A stretch of 64,000 bases of DNA from Alopecurus myosuroides. Taxonomy: Eukaryota; Streptophyta; Magnoliopsida; Poales; Poaceae. Of this stretch, positions 34,664-47,113 are shown piece by piece. Position 1 is the first letter of the stretch, and each line of letters opens with the position of its first letter. Where the stretch lies: contig CM054061.1 of assembly GCA_028641055.1 (NCBI GenBank), positions 116,072,019 to 116,136,018 on the forward strand, in the 5' to 3' direction. The notes below the pieces were generated by a model. That model saw only the letters and a program-made list of their open reading frames with translations, made no database searches and had not been told where the DNA came from. The position numbers were made by a program, and so were the translations under genes.

Positions 34664-35755
34664 GTTGCTTTCTATGCCTAGCTGAAAGGCGTTAACGAAA
34701 AGCGCTACCGGGAGACAACCCGTTTTATTTCTTTGTTTTCAACCAGTTTTCCTTTGTTTTCTTTTGTGTGCTTTGCACCTGGGTGTTTTGTATTTCCTAA
34801 GCAACCATTCTGTATATTTTCTTTTGTGTTTTTTTTTTGAGCCAAGTAAAACCTCTATTGGAAAGTTGAGACTATATTTCGGATTTCTGCGCAAGAAACA
34901 GATTTCTGCTGTCCAGTGTTAATTCCGTATAAAATCACAGCAAATTCAAAATGACCTGAGATTTTTTGTGCGTAATCCTGGGATATTTATGCAACTTTTC
35001 TTCGTTTAACACATTTTTATTTGAGCAACATAAGATTTTCTAAAAAAAATCATCTTTACCTGCTATCCTATTTTGACAAATTTCTGCCAATAATTGCATT
35101 TGCATGTTAACCTCTTTCTTTTGGTGTTCTTTTGAGAAAAAGAGTTTTAAAATAATTTGTGAAAGTAGATAATGTGTTTTTAGTGTTATTTTTGTGTTGA
35201 AACTGAACCATGTGAATTTATTATTTCGATTGCACTAACGTTGCTAATGAAGATTGTGAGAAGTTTGGTCTGAAGGAAGTTTTCAAGGGTCAAGAGAAGA
35301 GGATGATATGATGTGATCAAGAAGAGTGAAGAGCTTAAGCTTGGGTATGCCCCGGTGGTACATCCCAGCAAATTACAAGAAGACTCAAGCGTCTAAGCTT
35401 GGGGATGCCGAAGGCATCCCCTTCTTCATCAACAAATTATCAGGTCACTTCTAGTGAAATTATATTTTTATTCGGTCACACCTTATGTGATTTGCTTCAA
35501 GCGTCTTTTATTTTTTTTCTTTCAGTTTGTTTTTATTTTCTCAATAATCTTGGTTGGACCCCAGCATTCTTTTATTGGAGAGTGACACACTCCTCTTTTT
35601 CATGGGAATACGTTGTATTCTTAATCTTTGTCTGGTTGTTGCATTTATTTAGCTCCTGTTTTGCACGCATCTCTTATCAAAGCTTTTAGTTTTAGTAGTG
35701 TTATATGAGTACTATCATGTTTGCTTTATGTATCATAAATAGTATTTTTTGAAAC
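34664..35755 (+). other. LARD-1 noncoding internal region
   Basis: No gene. It begins GAGTTGCTTTC and the CTACCGGGAGACAACCCG segment that commonly follows gag in these elements, then is T-rich. The LINE insertion begins around 35756. Confidence 0.6.
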
Positions 35756-38010
35756 ATTTTCTACTGCAGGGGAGTCGCCCACAGCCCTTTGTTGCCATCC
35801 AAAGAGTGTTACAGTTATGTACAAATATACATAAAGGAAATAGACTAAGGCAGTCTATCACCAGCTAACACTAGCTAGCTAAGTTAGGGTCTTAATCCAT
35901 GATGATAAGTCCGCAGCCAAAGAAGCACTCAACCTATGCTTAAGCATAAGGAGATCTAACAAGAAGCCAACTTTCCATCCCATAAAGGAATGCCTTTCCG
36001 ATTTGAATATAACTCCATTCCTTTGCTTCCAGATGTTCCAACAGGCAAGAATCACTATCTCAGTGAAGCAAGGTCCTTTGAAAGCCTTTTTTGCAATGGA
36101 GAGATTATGCAAGACTGTGTTCTCACTCCAGCTGATTTGCAAGTAATTCCAAATCCGTGAGCTAAAAACACACTGGAAGAACAAATGAATCCAGTCCTCA
36201 TGACAACGGTTACATCAAAGAACACAGTTATCAGTCCCCTCAATCTTCCTGTTCCTTCTCTTGATCATGTCCTTGGTATTAATTCTATCTTTTAGAATCA
36301 GCCAAGCAAAAAAATTATGCTTTGACATGCATTTGGACTTCCATATCCACTTTGCAGGCCCATCATCAGGCAGTTGAGCAAACTGCAGCTGATAGAATTT
36401 GCTGGAAGTATAAACCCCTTTATTAAAATTACATTTCCAAACATCATCATTGGCATTCACTTGAACATTATCCAAGAGGACATGCACGTCAGTAAACTCA
36501 AGGAAAGCTTCATTTGAAAGAGGCAAATGAAAAGCATCTGAGAGGTCTATTGACAGTTTCAAATCTCTCACTGATGACAATGGGTCCTTGGCAAAGGAGA
36601 ACAATCTTGGAAATTTTACTGACAAAGGTTGTCCCCTCCAAGAATCTTTCCAGAAAAGCCCAGTATATCCATTCCCCACTATGCAAGAAGAGAATGAGCA
36701 CCAAGTATCAGCTAACTGCATAACACCCCTCCACCAGAATGAACCACAGGAGGTCACAGTATGTGGAACTGACTGAAAATAATAAGCATTCTTGACTAGA
36801 TGAACCCAAGAAATATCCATAGAGTTATATAATTTCGCCAGGAATTTCAGCAGTAAAGCCCTATTTTGGATCTGAAGATTAATGATCCCTAAGCCTCCTT
36901 TACTTTTAGGCTTAGACACCATATCCCAAGCAGCCAAAGAATTCACTCTTTGCTTATTTTTGTCCTTCCTCCATAGACACCTCCTCCTTGCTTTGTCAAT
37001 TACATCAATGACACCCTTAGGTATTACTAATGTGCATATATAATAAGTGGGCAAAGAGGACATAACCGAATTCACAAGAACCAAGCTATCCCCATAAGAG
37101 AGAAACGAGACTGTAGCAGAAAGCCTCCTCTCAACTCTGTCAACGAGTGGTGCACAATCTCTGATAGATGGCTTAGTGGTTCCCATGGGCAAGCCTAAAT
37201 ATGTGAAGGGCATAGAAGCCACAATACAATCCAAAACAGAAGCCAAATCAACAGTTTCCTGCTGCGATAAGTTAATTGGTATCATGGAAGACTTGTTATA
37301 ATTCACCTTTAACCCAGTGATTTGAGCATAAAGGTTGAGCAAATTTTTAAATACCAATATTGATCAAAAACAACAGGTAAGATGACCAGAGTGTCATCAG
37401 CATATTGAACAATGGGAAAATCTCCCCCAATGGGAATTGGTAAACGGAGACGTCTCTCCCTTAGAGCCAGATTAACAATACTCTGCAACAGATCCCCACC
37501 CAGCACATAAAGAATAGGTGACAAAGGATCGCCCTGCCTGACTCCTCTTTTGCAGAGAAAAGGTTTGCCAGGAACTCCATTTAGCAGAACCGAAGATGAT
37601 CCAGAGGATAGAATTTCCTTCACCCATTTTATCACTAAAGAAGGAAACCCTTTATATCTCAAAATTTGGAGAATAACACTGTGCTCAATGGTATCAAAAG
37701 CTTTCTCAAAGTCAATCTTGAAAACCACCACTTTCTGTTTAGATTGCTTACACTGAAAAATGTACTCAAAACACCATGCTAGACAATCTTGAATAGTTCT
37801 GGACTTGATGAACCCATATTGATTAGCATGGATGCATCTAGAAATTTTATCTTGGAAACGATTAGCCAGAATCTTAGTGATGAATTTCAGACAAGTGTTG
37901 GTCAGAGAAATAGGCCTAAAATCATTTACTGTCTCAGGAGAATGTGTCTTTGTTAAAACATATCTTGTATGGTGCTTGTTGGGAAAAGAAACTGCTGCTT
38001 GATGTAGAAT
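35756..38010 (-). mobile_element. LINE-1: antisense L1-type LINE, 5' truncated
   Basis: About 2.25 kb lies in the opposite orientation to LARD-1. The RT starts abruptly near 38010, so ORF1 and the endonuclease are missing. The 3' end abuts a T run on the plus strand around 35745-35750. No target duplication was identified, so both edges are approximate. Confidence 0.8.
35879..38000 (-). pseudogene. LINE-1 reverse transcriptase and C-terminal zinc-binding region
   Basis: The minus strand reads DFRPISLTNTCLKFITKILA (near 37900), then VVFKIDFEKAFDTIEHSV, RQGDPLSPILYVLGGDLL and the catalytic QYADDT (near 37410), all L1-clade RT motifs. A frameshift near 37340 leads to the frame starting 37357 with KVNYNKSSMIPINLS and TYLGLPMGT. 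That frame continues to the zf-RVT region (DDVWKCNFNKGVYTSSKFYQ ... WIWKSKCMSKHNFFAW). Another frameshift near 36215 leads to HLFFQCVFSSRIWNYL-like sequence and ACWNIWKQRNGVIF. Broken remains; endonuclease absent. Confidence 0.85.
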
Positions 38011-39592
38011 TTATAACAGTGCAACTAGAAACTTGTATAGACTATGGCTAGAACTTTTTCATGCCATGCTAAATGTTATTTTAGTTTTAAAGCCTTATGT
38101 TTATTGAGTAGCATGAATAGCCTCAAATAGCCGAGAGTGTTTAATATGTCTTGAAAGATTCATGAGTTGTTCTTGTCATAGTAAAGCATCAATATATGGT
38201 ATTCTCTTTCGAATGTTTTATTTGGTTGACTTGGCACATGCTCACACCATGTTTATGACTACGAACCAGTCACGAATAGCATCCATGACCACTTAGTTTT
38301 TGAACTTGTGATACTGCTTATGCTTTAATTAATGATGCTTATGTCGCTATGCATGATTATGGCTCTTATGCTCTCTTGATTTGTCGCTCCCAATCTTTTG
38401 CTAGCCTCCACCTGTACTTAGTATGGAATTCTACTCGTGCATCCAAACTCCTTTAAACCAAAGTTTTTCCCATTGTGTACACCATACCAACCTACATGTG
38501 GTATTTCACTGCCACTCCAAGTAAATTGCTCATGTGCTACCTTTAAAACTTTCAAAATTACTCCTGTTTTGTGTTCTTGTTTTTGCTCATGAGGACGTCA
38601 ATAGAGAATCTTTATCTCACTTGTTGATTGGATTTCACACCATGAACTAGTGGCTTCATCCGCTTATCCAAATGATAGAAGAGCTGGCAGCGGGGTGCCC
38701 AACCCCAAATTAATACAAACAAATTATCTTCACTATTTTTGCCCCTGATTTATCAGTCAAACAGCATAATTGCATAAACAAAAGAGAAAGAGGGATGAAC
38801 TTATACACCAGTTGCGTACTTCACAATGGGAGCCGCTCTTGTGAATCCAGTTGGCTTGTGACATGCTGTATTTTCTATTTACCATTCGTTGGCATTAACA
38901 TACACCTCTCCTAAAATATAGACACTCCTCCATGGTATGTGATTGTTGGCAGGCACCCGAGGATTCGGTTAGCCATGGTTTGTGAAAGATGGATGGGAGG
39001 AGTGTCAAACTTTTAATACCTCTATTTAATAAAATAAAAAATCTTTAGCACATGAGTGATCCCTGCTTCCCTCCGCGAAGGGCCTTTCTTTTACTTTTAT
39101 GTTGAGTCTCCATCTTCTAACTTTATGCACAGTTGAGAGAGCATTTTTTCCATTATGAGTTCTATGTGCATTTTCCCCATAAACATCAATAATTGCTTCA
39201 TAATATGATATTATTTGTTCTCAAATTATTTGCTCTAGTATTCCTCTTGAACTTTGAAGGTGTCCTGGCATTTATGTTTTGTCCCACTGTTAAGGACTAG
39301 CGAAATACCACTTTGCCATGCTTTCTCTATACCTGAAACAAACGTTTATCTTTCTTTGCATTATTATCCATGATCCTTTATTTAAGATACTCTTCATGAT
39401 GCAAAGTGATTGCTATGCTTTATTATTAAAGTTCTATTTATGATACTTGTGTTTGAAGTTCTATGATCTTAGCGTACATATGCTTTTACATTATAATGAT
39501 CAAGTTTATGATAGTAGCATGTCACCTAAAAAATTATTATGTTTTATCCCTTACCTACTCGAGAACTTGTAGGAACTAAGCTTGGGGATGCT
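38011..39592 (+). other. LARD-1 noncoding 3' internal region
   Basis: No gene. The part from about 38580 to 39100 is nearly the same as the minus strand of LARD-2 between about 51430 and 51870. Both contain CTGGCAGCGGGGTGCCCAAC. It ends AACTAAGCTTGGGGATGCT, the polypurine tract region, against the 3' LTR. Confidence 0.7.
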
Positions 39593-41127
39593 TGATACGT
39601 CTCCAACATATCTATAATTTCTGATGCTCCATGATCATATTATGCCAATTGCTACATGTTTTCTCCCTTCTTTATAGCATTTTAACTCATTTTTCGGGAC
39701 TAACCTATTAACAAGATGCCAAGTGCCAGTTCCATGTTTTCTGCTATTTTTGGTTTCACAAAATTTGTTCTGGAAACATTCTTGGAATTGGACCCCACAA
39801 AGCCTCAAGTGCCTATTTTCCCCGAAAGCATCCAGAAGACCGAAGAAGAGTCGAAGACGGGCACCAGGGGGGCCACACCATGGGGTGGCGCGCCCTCCCC
39901 CCTGGTCGCACTGGTGGTATGGGCCCCCTAGGACTCCACCGCCTTTGCCCTTTCGGCTATTTATTACCCCCGGATGGAAAACCCTAAACACCTGATCAAA
40001 TATCCCCGAAAGGTCCGCAGCCGCCGTCGTTGTCAACCCTAGACCAGGGGGTTCTGAAGCTGTCTCCTGGCACCCTGCCGGAGAGGAAATCATCACCGGA
40101 GGCTCCTCCATCACCATGCATGCCTCCGGAGTGATGCGTGAGTAGTTCATCCTTGGACTACGGGTCCATAGCAGTAGCTAGATGGTTGTCTCCTCCTCAT
40201 ATGCCTCCATGTTTAGATCTCGTGAGCTGCCTATCATGATCGAGATTGATCTTATGTAATTCTATATGTTGTGCTTGCTGGGATCCGATGAATATTGAAC
40301 TTATGCCAAGTTGATTATAGTCTTTATTGCATATGTTATTTGTGATCTTGCATGCTTTCTGTTGCTAGTGGTTGCTCTGGCCAAGTAGTTGCTAGTGACT
40401 CCAAGAGAGAGTTTTTATGCTAGATAGTGGGTTCATGCCTCCTTTTTGCCTATGCTCGAGTGACAGAAACGTGACGGGGGAGGATGTGATGTGGCCACTA
40501 GGGAGAAAACAACGGTGTGAGTGCCCGTGTGTACAATCATTGCTTACATTACACATATTGTTTAATGCAGTTATCTGTTGCTTGCAACTTAATACCTAAG
40601 GGGGTTTGGATGATAACCCGAGGGTAGATTATTAGTCATAGATGCAGATGGATTTCGGTCTATGTATATTGTTGTAATGCCCGCACTAAATATCATAGTA
40701 GTCATCAAGTTATAATTTGCACTACGGTGCAACCTTTATTTGCCAATTGCCTAGCTGTAATTTGTTCACCCGGCATGTTATACTTATGGAGAGACACCAC
40801 TGTTAAAGAAACCACAACAATTTCCTGTTTTCTTTACTTACTGCAAACATACACCATTTTCCACACTATACGTCTAATCTTTGTTTTCAGCAAGACCGGT
40901 GTGATTGACAACCTCACTGTAACGTTGGGACAAAGTATGTTTATGTTGTGTGCTGGTTCCACGTTGTTGCTGACACCGGTGAGGCGCCATCACCCCCATT
41001 AGTGCCATCAACCTTCCTGAGATCCACTTCCTCCTAGTGGATTGATAACCGTGGTTCGTAACTGAGGTAAATTCTTACCGCTGTGCTCATCAAACCCTCC
41101 TCTTGGGGTTTCCAACAAAACGTAGCA
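39593..41127 (+). repeat. LARD-1 3' LTR
   Basis: Starts TGATACGTCTCCAACAT and ends AAAACGTAGCA. It aligns along its whole length to the 5' LTR with scattered substitutions and a 36 bp deletion near 40800. Confidence 0.9.
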
Positions 41128-41132
41128 ACCAC

Positions 41133-41880
41133 CCCTCATAGGAAGGACTCGGATTGACTCCCAAGTGAAGTCCAACCCTCCTTTTTTATCTTTTATCTTT
41201 CTTTTCCCACTCATTTATTTCCCAAATAAATTCAGGAAAATTCTTACGGAAAGCTTTTGCAATTTGTGATACATGGGCCTCACTTGGCACTCCCTAAAAA
41301 TTAGGTTTTGCCCATAGGAATAAATCTTCCCCCTCCGGCGCTACTTCCATATAAGGAAAGTCACCCATAACTCTTCCGGAAACCCGTTATCCCTATAGAT
41401 AAAATCATCGATATTATCTAACGATACTGTAAACACATTTTTAACATCCTGGGACATCTCATGTCCTCCGTAGCTTTTCATATAAATTCGTCCAAACATC
41501 GGCATAATTTCTCTCTTATAGTAACTTCCCCCAAACCACTCTGATTGACACCTGACTTGTTTCTATGATATCGTAACAACATGGAACATTCATAAAAACA
41601 ATAAAAACATATTATTTATCTCAATAAAAAGTTGGCACCGCTTAAGCGTGTGACCCGTAAAGGGTCGATAACACACAGTCATGTTCGGGCACTTACCGAA
41701 CAATAACCAATAGCGGGACCGTGAACGTCCATGATGGCTCATGTGTGTTCCCGAAGAATGAGGGAACCTTACAAATTACTCATTGCACTTATTCTCTTAA
41801 CTTGACGATGCCAACAATATCATGAGGTGATAGTATGTGATCTAGTCTGATCAAACGCTTTGATTATAACACATAACCCA
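41133..41880 (-). repeat. LTR-like sequence, minus oriented, right part
   Basis: This is taken as the continuation of 30117-30830, because the flanks are linked by the LARD-1 target duplication. It has no coding sequence. Its end is not defined; it meets gypsy-C sequence near 41880. Confidence 0.35.
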
Positions 41881-42016
41881 AGGAGGTGGTGACGGAGCTA
41901 TGGCAGTACGGGCTGCCGCCATACACTCGACAACGTCGCCCTCCTCAAGTAAACGCCTGCTCCGCTCCAGTTGATTTTTTACTCTTTCCTACCGGCGGGT
42001 CTCTGACACCACCCGG

Positions 42017-44922
42017 TTGATGCAGCTCTTCGCCATCCAGGCGGTGGAAGAGTTCCTTGAGGACCTGCCTCCGTTGCCGCCACCGAGGCAGCCGGCCGAA
42101 GGAGACACAGAGGGGGTGGAGGACAACCTTGCTCCAGCTCGTGACAGTAAGATTCCAGGCCAGAATGATGAGGTGTTCGATGTCGACGACGATTCTAACG
42201 TAGACTCGCTGGCTTCTTCGCCAACACCGACCAAGCGGCGTCGGACGTCCGGATCGACCAGTCGACCGGCCGCGGAAGACGAACCGAGAGCGAAGTGCGG
42301 GCGTGGCGTGTCGCCTCCGGCTGGGGGTAGCCGGTGACAAAGGAGGGCCCCTCCCCCCGTGGTATCTGAGTAAGTTTCTCCATCTTCTCAGTTTTCTTCT
42401 GTGGGGGTGAACTCCCTTCTTAGTTTTTTCTCTTCGTTTATAGGGACGTCGTCCCATCCATCCCGATGCCGACGCCGGCTCGGGAGGTGGATCCTCCTTC
42501 CGTAGAGACCTTGGGTGCAGCTGGGGGGCAGGCGGACGCCGTGACAGCGGCCGCCCAATTTCAGTCGCAGCCGGCTGCGACTCGCCGGCCGGAAGCGGCC
42601 GCCGAGCCCCGGGTCGCCACGCCCGCGCCGGTTGCAACCACGACCCCGCTTGCTACCGCGCCTCCTCCTGCCGCCACGTCTCTTCTTGATGTCACGCCTC
42701 CTCCTCCTCCTCTAACGATGACATGCACCGCCTTGGCGGTGGTGACGAGCTCCTCCGGTTCATACTAGGGGTTGGGAATGCCCCTCCTTCTTGGTGCCGT
42801 CTGGGGCGAGCCAGCCGGCATCATGGGCCTTTCCGTTAGCCTCTATGCCCGACTCAGAGACAATGACTGCTCGCCCCCCAGCTCCTATAACCGTCTGGGT
42901 GCCCATCAAACCGCTCGACACCGAGCGGTCGCTGAAGAGGGACTTGGAGGCTGCGGCGACGACGGCGGCAGCATTGGCAAGGGACTTGGCGCTGGCGGTG
43001 GCGGCCAACAAAGTTGCGAACGGGCTGATACTGGTACATCGTTTTCTCTTCCATCCTGGTTTCGCGGATGGCCGTGTGGTGTATTGATCTCCTTGTTTTT
43101 GTTCTTGTTTTCAAGACGCCATCTGTCAAGAGAACCGCGTCCGGGCAGCCGGATACCAGCTGCTAAGTAAGTGGTCTTTCCCCTTAGCCGAGTAGGTTGT
43201 TCCTTTGGGGTATAATAACATGTTCGCCCTTTTGCCCTGCAGAGGAGCTTGGCGAGCTTAAAGAGGCGGTGACGAACTCCATTCCTGTCGCCCAGGGCGC
43301 TGGATGCTTGACAAGCGCGATAAAGCGCACTCGGAAGCCACCGTGGATCTTCGCTGTCGTGCTGAGTGGTCGGACGCCCACCGAGCGGAGGCGGAGCGCC
43401 TGGCCGCCGCCCTTGAGACCGCAAAGACGGAGCACACCGCCGCCATGGACAGCCAGCAGGAGGCGTTCCGACTACTCGAGGCAGAGCTGAAGAAGGCGCT
43501 GAAGGACAAGGAGGACGCGGTGCAGCTGCTCCAGGACCAGCTCGACCTCATCAGCAGCGCCACCGCCGGTATGTTGCTCCTTTCTCACCGCCTGTGAGGC
43601 GGAGTGGATCTCCCTGCCTGAGTTCTGATACCATGTGGCAGGTATTACCCGGAGGTGGACGACGTCCTCCGTCGCAACCACATGCTAGAGCTTAATGTCG
43701 CTGCCGACTTCAAGGCGATGGTCGGCTGAGAGCCCACCGTAGAGGACCGGGTCGCCACCCTTGGGGAGGAGGCCAAGGCTCTGCAGGAGGCCAGGCAGGT
43801 CATCTTCTCCGCGACTTGGGAGGACGAGGCGGCGCCGGATAGCATGGCGGAGCTCATATCATGCTTGCAGGAAGTGCATGACGCCATCAACCGCCAGCAG
43901 GAGTCGGCCGGGCGCTCTGGTGCCAAGATGGTGCTGACCATGATCATGTCATGGTTCACTCGCGGCTTCGACGAGGCGGGCCTCATGCGTATGACTCGCG
44001 GCTTCCGCCACGGGACAAGCTTTGAGGAGCTCTGGGTCCTTCCGTGTGTTCGTCAAGCTTTGAGGTATTACCCGGAGGCGGAGCGCCTGGCCGCCGCCCT
44101 CGAGACCGCAAAGATGGAGCACACCGCCGCCATGGACAGCCAGCAGGAGGCGTTCCGACTACTCGAGGCAGAGCTGGAGAAGGCGCTGAAGGACAAGGAG
44201 GACGCGGTGCAGCTGCTCCAGGACCAGCTCGACCTCATCAGCAGCGCCACCGCCGGTATGTTGCTCCTTTCTCACCGCCTGTGAGGCGGAGTGGATCTCC
44301 TTGCCTGAGTTCTGATACCATGTGGCAGGTATTACCCGGAGGTGGACGACGTCCTCCGTCGCAACCACATGCTAGAGCTTAATGTCGCTGCCGACTTCAA
44401 GGCGATGGTCGGCTGAGAGCCCACCGTAGAGGACCGGGTCGCCACCCTTGGGGAGGAGGCCAAGGCTCTGCAGGAGGCCAGGCAGGTCATCTTCTCCGCG
44501 ACTTGGGAGGACGAGGCGGCGCCGGATAGCATGGCGGAGCTCATATCATGCCTGCAGGAAGTGCATGACGCCACCAACCGCCAGCAGGAGTCAGCCGGGC
44601 GCTCTGGTGCCGAGATGGTGCTGACCATGATCATGTCGTGGTTCACTCGCGGCTTCGACGAGGCGGGCCTCATGCGTATGACTCGCGGCTTCCGCCACGG
44701 GACAAGCTTTGAGGAGCTCTGGGTCCTTCCGTGTGTTCGTCAAGCCGCCAGCCGGCTGGGTGGCTACGCGGACATTGACTCCTTCTTCCCCGAGGAGCCG
44801 GCGGGAGCGCGCGCCGAGGAGGCGACTGGATCGCGTGTCGAGGAGCCGGCTGCGATGATGCCTCCGCCTGTTGCGACGACGGAGCAAGTGGCCGATGAAG
44901 CGGTACCAGGAAACAACTAAGT
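42017..44922 (+). pseudogene. gypsy-C antisense ORF, multi-exon
   Basis: Reading against the pol genes, the first coding block (42019-42337) gives MQLFAIQAVEEFLEDLPPLP and an acidic PTPTKRRRTSG region. After an intron-like gap with an acceptor TTTATAG near 42444, a Pro/Ala/Thr-rich block follows. From 43320 there is a coiled-coil-like Ala/Glu-rich segment (AAALETAKTEHTAAMD; LLQDQLDLISSATAG). A 72 bp intron with GTATGT...GTGGCAG ends at 43640. The next block reads YYPEVDDVLRRNHMLELN and ends FFPEEPAGARAEEATG. A TGA interrupts after DFKAMVG. I compare it to the putative gypsy-type antisense ORFs of Tat elements (family knowledge, unsearched). Function unknown. Confidence 0.6.
43372..44745 (+). 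repeat. 687 bp direct tandem duplication in the antisense ORF
   Basis: The segments 43372-44058 and 44059-44745 are nearly identical. Each holds the same exon end, 72 bp intron and following exon. The offset of 687 is constant at several anchors (43391/44078, 43641/44328). 687 is divisible by 3. Confidence 0.9.
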
Positions 44923-45801
44923 CCCCGCGATGTCTGGCGTATTTGTCCTCGTATGAACTTGATCTTTATCGCTTCTCCCCGGGATGCCGGGTCGAATTGT
45001 AGTACTTGGATATTTTTGTTTTGTGAATGCTGAAGTGGTTCTTGTATGATCTTCTTTGTTGCTTGCTGTTTTGCCATCCTTTTTCCCTTTTACCCGGTGG
45101 TAGCGTTCTAGCCTGCCCACCAGGTGCAGCCCCCGAGATTGGGCCCGGCTACCCTCGGTAGGCGGGCCGAATCTCAAACGCCGTTGGAAAAAGGTTGGCC
45201 GGTTCCGTCTCGTGGCCAAGTAGCTATTGTCTGACAATAACTTAAGAGTTTGGTTAAATCCTTAGTCTATTAAAGCGAAAAGCTGGTAGGCGGTTTTACT
45301 TTAGCCATTTTTACTTAGTTGGGCGAAAGTTCGCACTAGTCTGGCTAGCGTGGGTTAGTGTTTGTGTCCCTTGCCGTCTAGTCCCTGATCTTGCCAACGT
45401 GTCAGCAGGGTTGCGGTCTGCAGCTGGAACCGAAGAGGGGGCCATCTTATTGAGGGCACAGTTACAAACTTTTGCGTGGTTGAATTTGGGAAAAGTTTAC
45501 GCTATGTTGCTGGGAAACCGGCTGTGTCTCAGGCCTTAGTTGTTTTTTCGCGTGTGGGCCGCTGGCTTGTGCTCTGGCCGGCTGATCTGCCGGGTTGCGG
45601 TCTGAAGACGGATCTGCGGAGTGGGCCTTTGGCGCCGAGTTACACTACTTTTCCGTCTAATTTCTGAGGCATGAGCCGGCTGCTTTTTTTGTTTTGTGGA
45701 TTGAGTGTGATGGATATGCTACAAAGGGCGGGCCCTCTCGAGTGTCGTGCTCGGAGGTGTTGGCTAGTTTTATTAATAACTGGGGGTACATGGTGTTACA
45801 C
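44923..45801. other. gypsy-C noncoding gap between antisense ORF and integrase
   Basis: No gene seen. The two convergent frames (antisense ORF from the left, pol from the right) end on either side. It holds CCGGCTG/CAGCCGG-rich sequence. Confidence 0.5.
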
Positions 45802-47113
45802 CTAGGCATGGAACAGGCATAGCAGTTCTGCGTTCCATGGGAGCTCCGTATCGTTGTAGGAAGTGTCCCCCTTGTTCTTACGCGGCTCGCGCACGTCGAT
45901 GAGGTAGTAGGCGTTGTAGCTCAGCGCCCCACTGATAATGAAAGTGCCCTCCCATGGGGAGGACAGCTTGCGGAGGCCCTTTGTGTCCTGGATCAGTCGG
46001 AGCACGAGGTCGCCCTCTCTGAAGGCGAGCGGCCGGATTCGTCGGCTATGATACCGACAGAGGTCTTGTTGGTAGATCGCCAACCTGGACAAGGCAATGT
46101 CGCGCGCCTCTTCGAGCAGGCCCACCTCGTCTTGGTTTGCCTGCCTTGCGTCCTCCTCGGTGTACAAGATGGCTCGAGGTGAGCCGAAATGTATGTCAGC
46201 CGGGAGGACGGCTTCCGCACCATAGACGAGGAAAAAGGGCATGTAGCCGGTGGACCGGTTGGGCGTTGTTATTAGCTAGGCTCCATGGGTCAGAGGGGAG
46301 CTCTTTTATCCGGCAGTCGGGCGCCCGCTCAAGCGGGTCGACCAGCCGGGTCTTGATGCCTGCTAGGATCAGGCCGTTTGCCCTTTCCACCTCGCCGTTT
46401 GACTGGGGGTGTGCGATGGATGCTAGGTCCAGCCGAATGCCCTTGTCCCCGCAGAATTGCGCGAAGACGCCCTTGGCGAAGTTCGTGTCGTTTTCGGTGA
46501 TGATGTTGTGCGGGTAGCCGTAGCGGTAGATGATGTCTTTGAAGAAGGTGATGATAGTCCGACCGTCTAGCTTCTTGTTTGGCTTGGCCTCGATCCACTT
46601 GGTGAATTTATCCACGGCGGCCAGTAGGTGGATCATGCCTCCTCAGGCCGTTTTGAACGGGCCCACCATGTCCAATCCACATGCGGCGAAAGGCCATGTG
46701 ATACGGATGGTTCTGAGCGCCGTTCTCGGATTGTGCTTTTGTGTTCGGAAACGCTGGTAGCCATTGCAGTCCTTGATCATCTGCTCGGCGTCGGCTGCTA
46801 TGGTCGGCCAAAAGAATCCGTAGCGGATGGCCTTTGAGCATGTTGCTCGAGGTTACGCGTGGTGTCCGCACTCACCCTTGTGTATTATATCCAGGAGGCG
46901 GATGCCCAGTTCTGGCTCGACGCAGCGTAGGTAAATGCAGCCTGTATTTCGCTTGTGCAGGCAGTTGTTGATGATGGTGAACGCCTTTGCGCGACAATGG
47001 ATCTGTTGGGCGAGCACCTCGTATGGTGGGAGTGTTTCCCGAGTTTGGAAGTCGAGGTAGGGTTGTGCCCACCCCTGCGTCCGGTATTTGGCGAAAGCGT
47101 CGTGTTGTAGCAC
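45802..47113 (-). pseudogene. gypsy-C integrase
   Basis: From the N-terminal side the minus strand reads a zinc-binding region (IIHKGECGHHA, near 46870), then the core AAVDKFTKWIEAKP, then ITENDTNFAKG where SDNGTQF is usual, then HPQSNGEVERANGLIL with the catalytic Glu. The C-terminal frame (46242 to 45802) gives PFFLVYGAEAVLPADIHF and FREGDLVLRLI, and ends AELLCLFHA. Frameshifts near 46240 and 46640 and the stop after HHA break it. Confidence 0.8.

Larger units (their letters stand above)
30831..41127 (+). mobile_element. LARD-1: non-autonomous Athila/Sabrina-like gypsy element
   Basis: 10.3 kb bounded by LTRs of 1579 and 1535 bp with a perfect 5 bp target duplication, ACCAC (30826-30830 and 41128-41132). 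It has a primer-binding site, gag and protease, but no RT, RNase H or integrase of its own. The 2.25 kb at 35756-38010 is a LINE inserted in antisense. LTR ends TGATAC(A/G)TCTCCAAC and the AAGCTTGGGGATGC tract before the 3' LTR fit a Triticeae gypsy family of the Athila/Sabrina type (from memory, not searched). Confidence 0.9.

Noticed and set aside
42017..44922. Interpretation of the antisense ORF as an ordinary host gene
   Set aside because: It lies between gypsy-C pol and the expected 3' LTR position, in the place of known Tat antisense ORFs, and is broken by stops.
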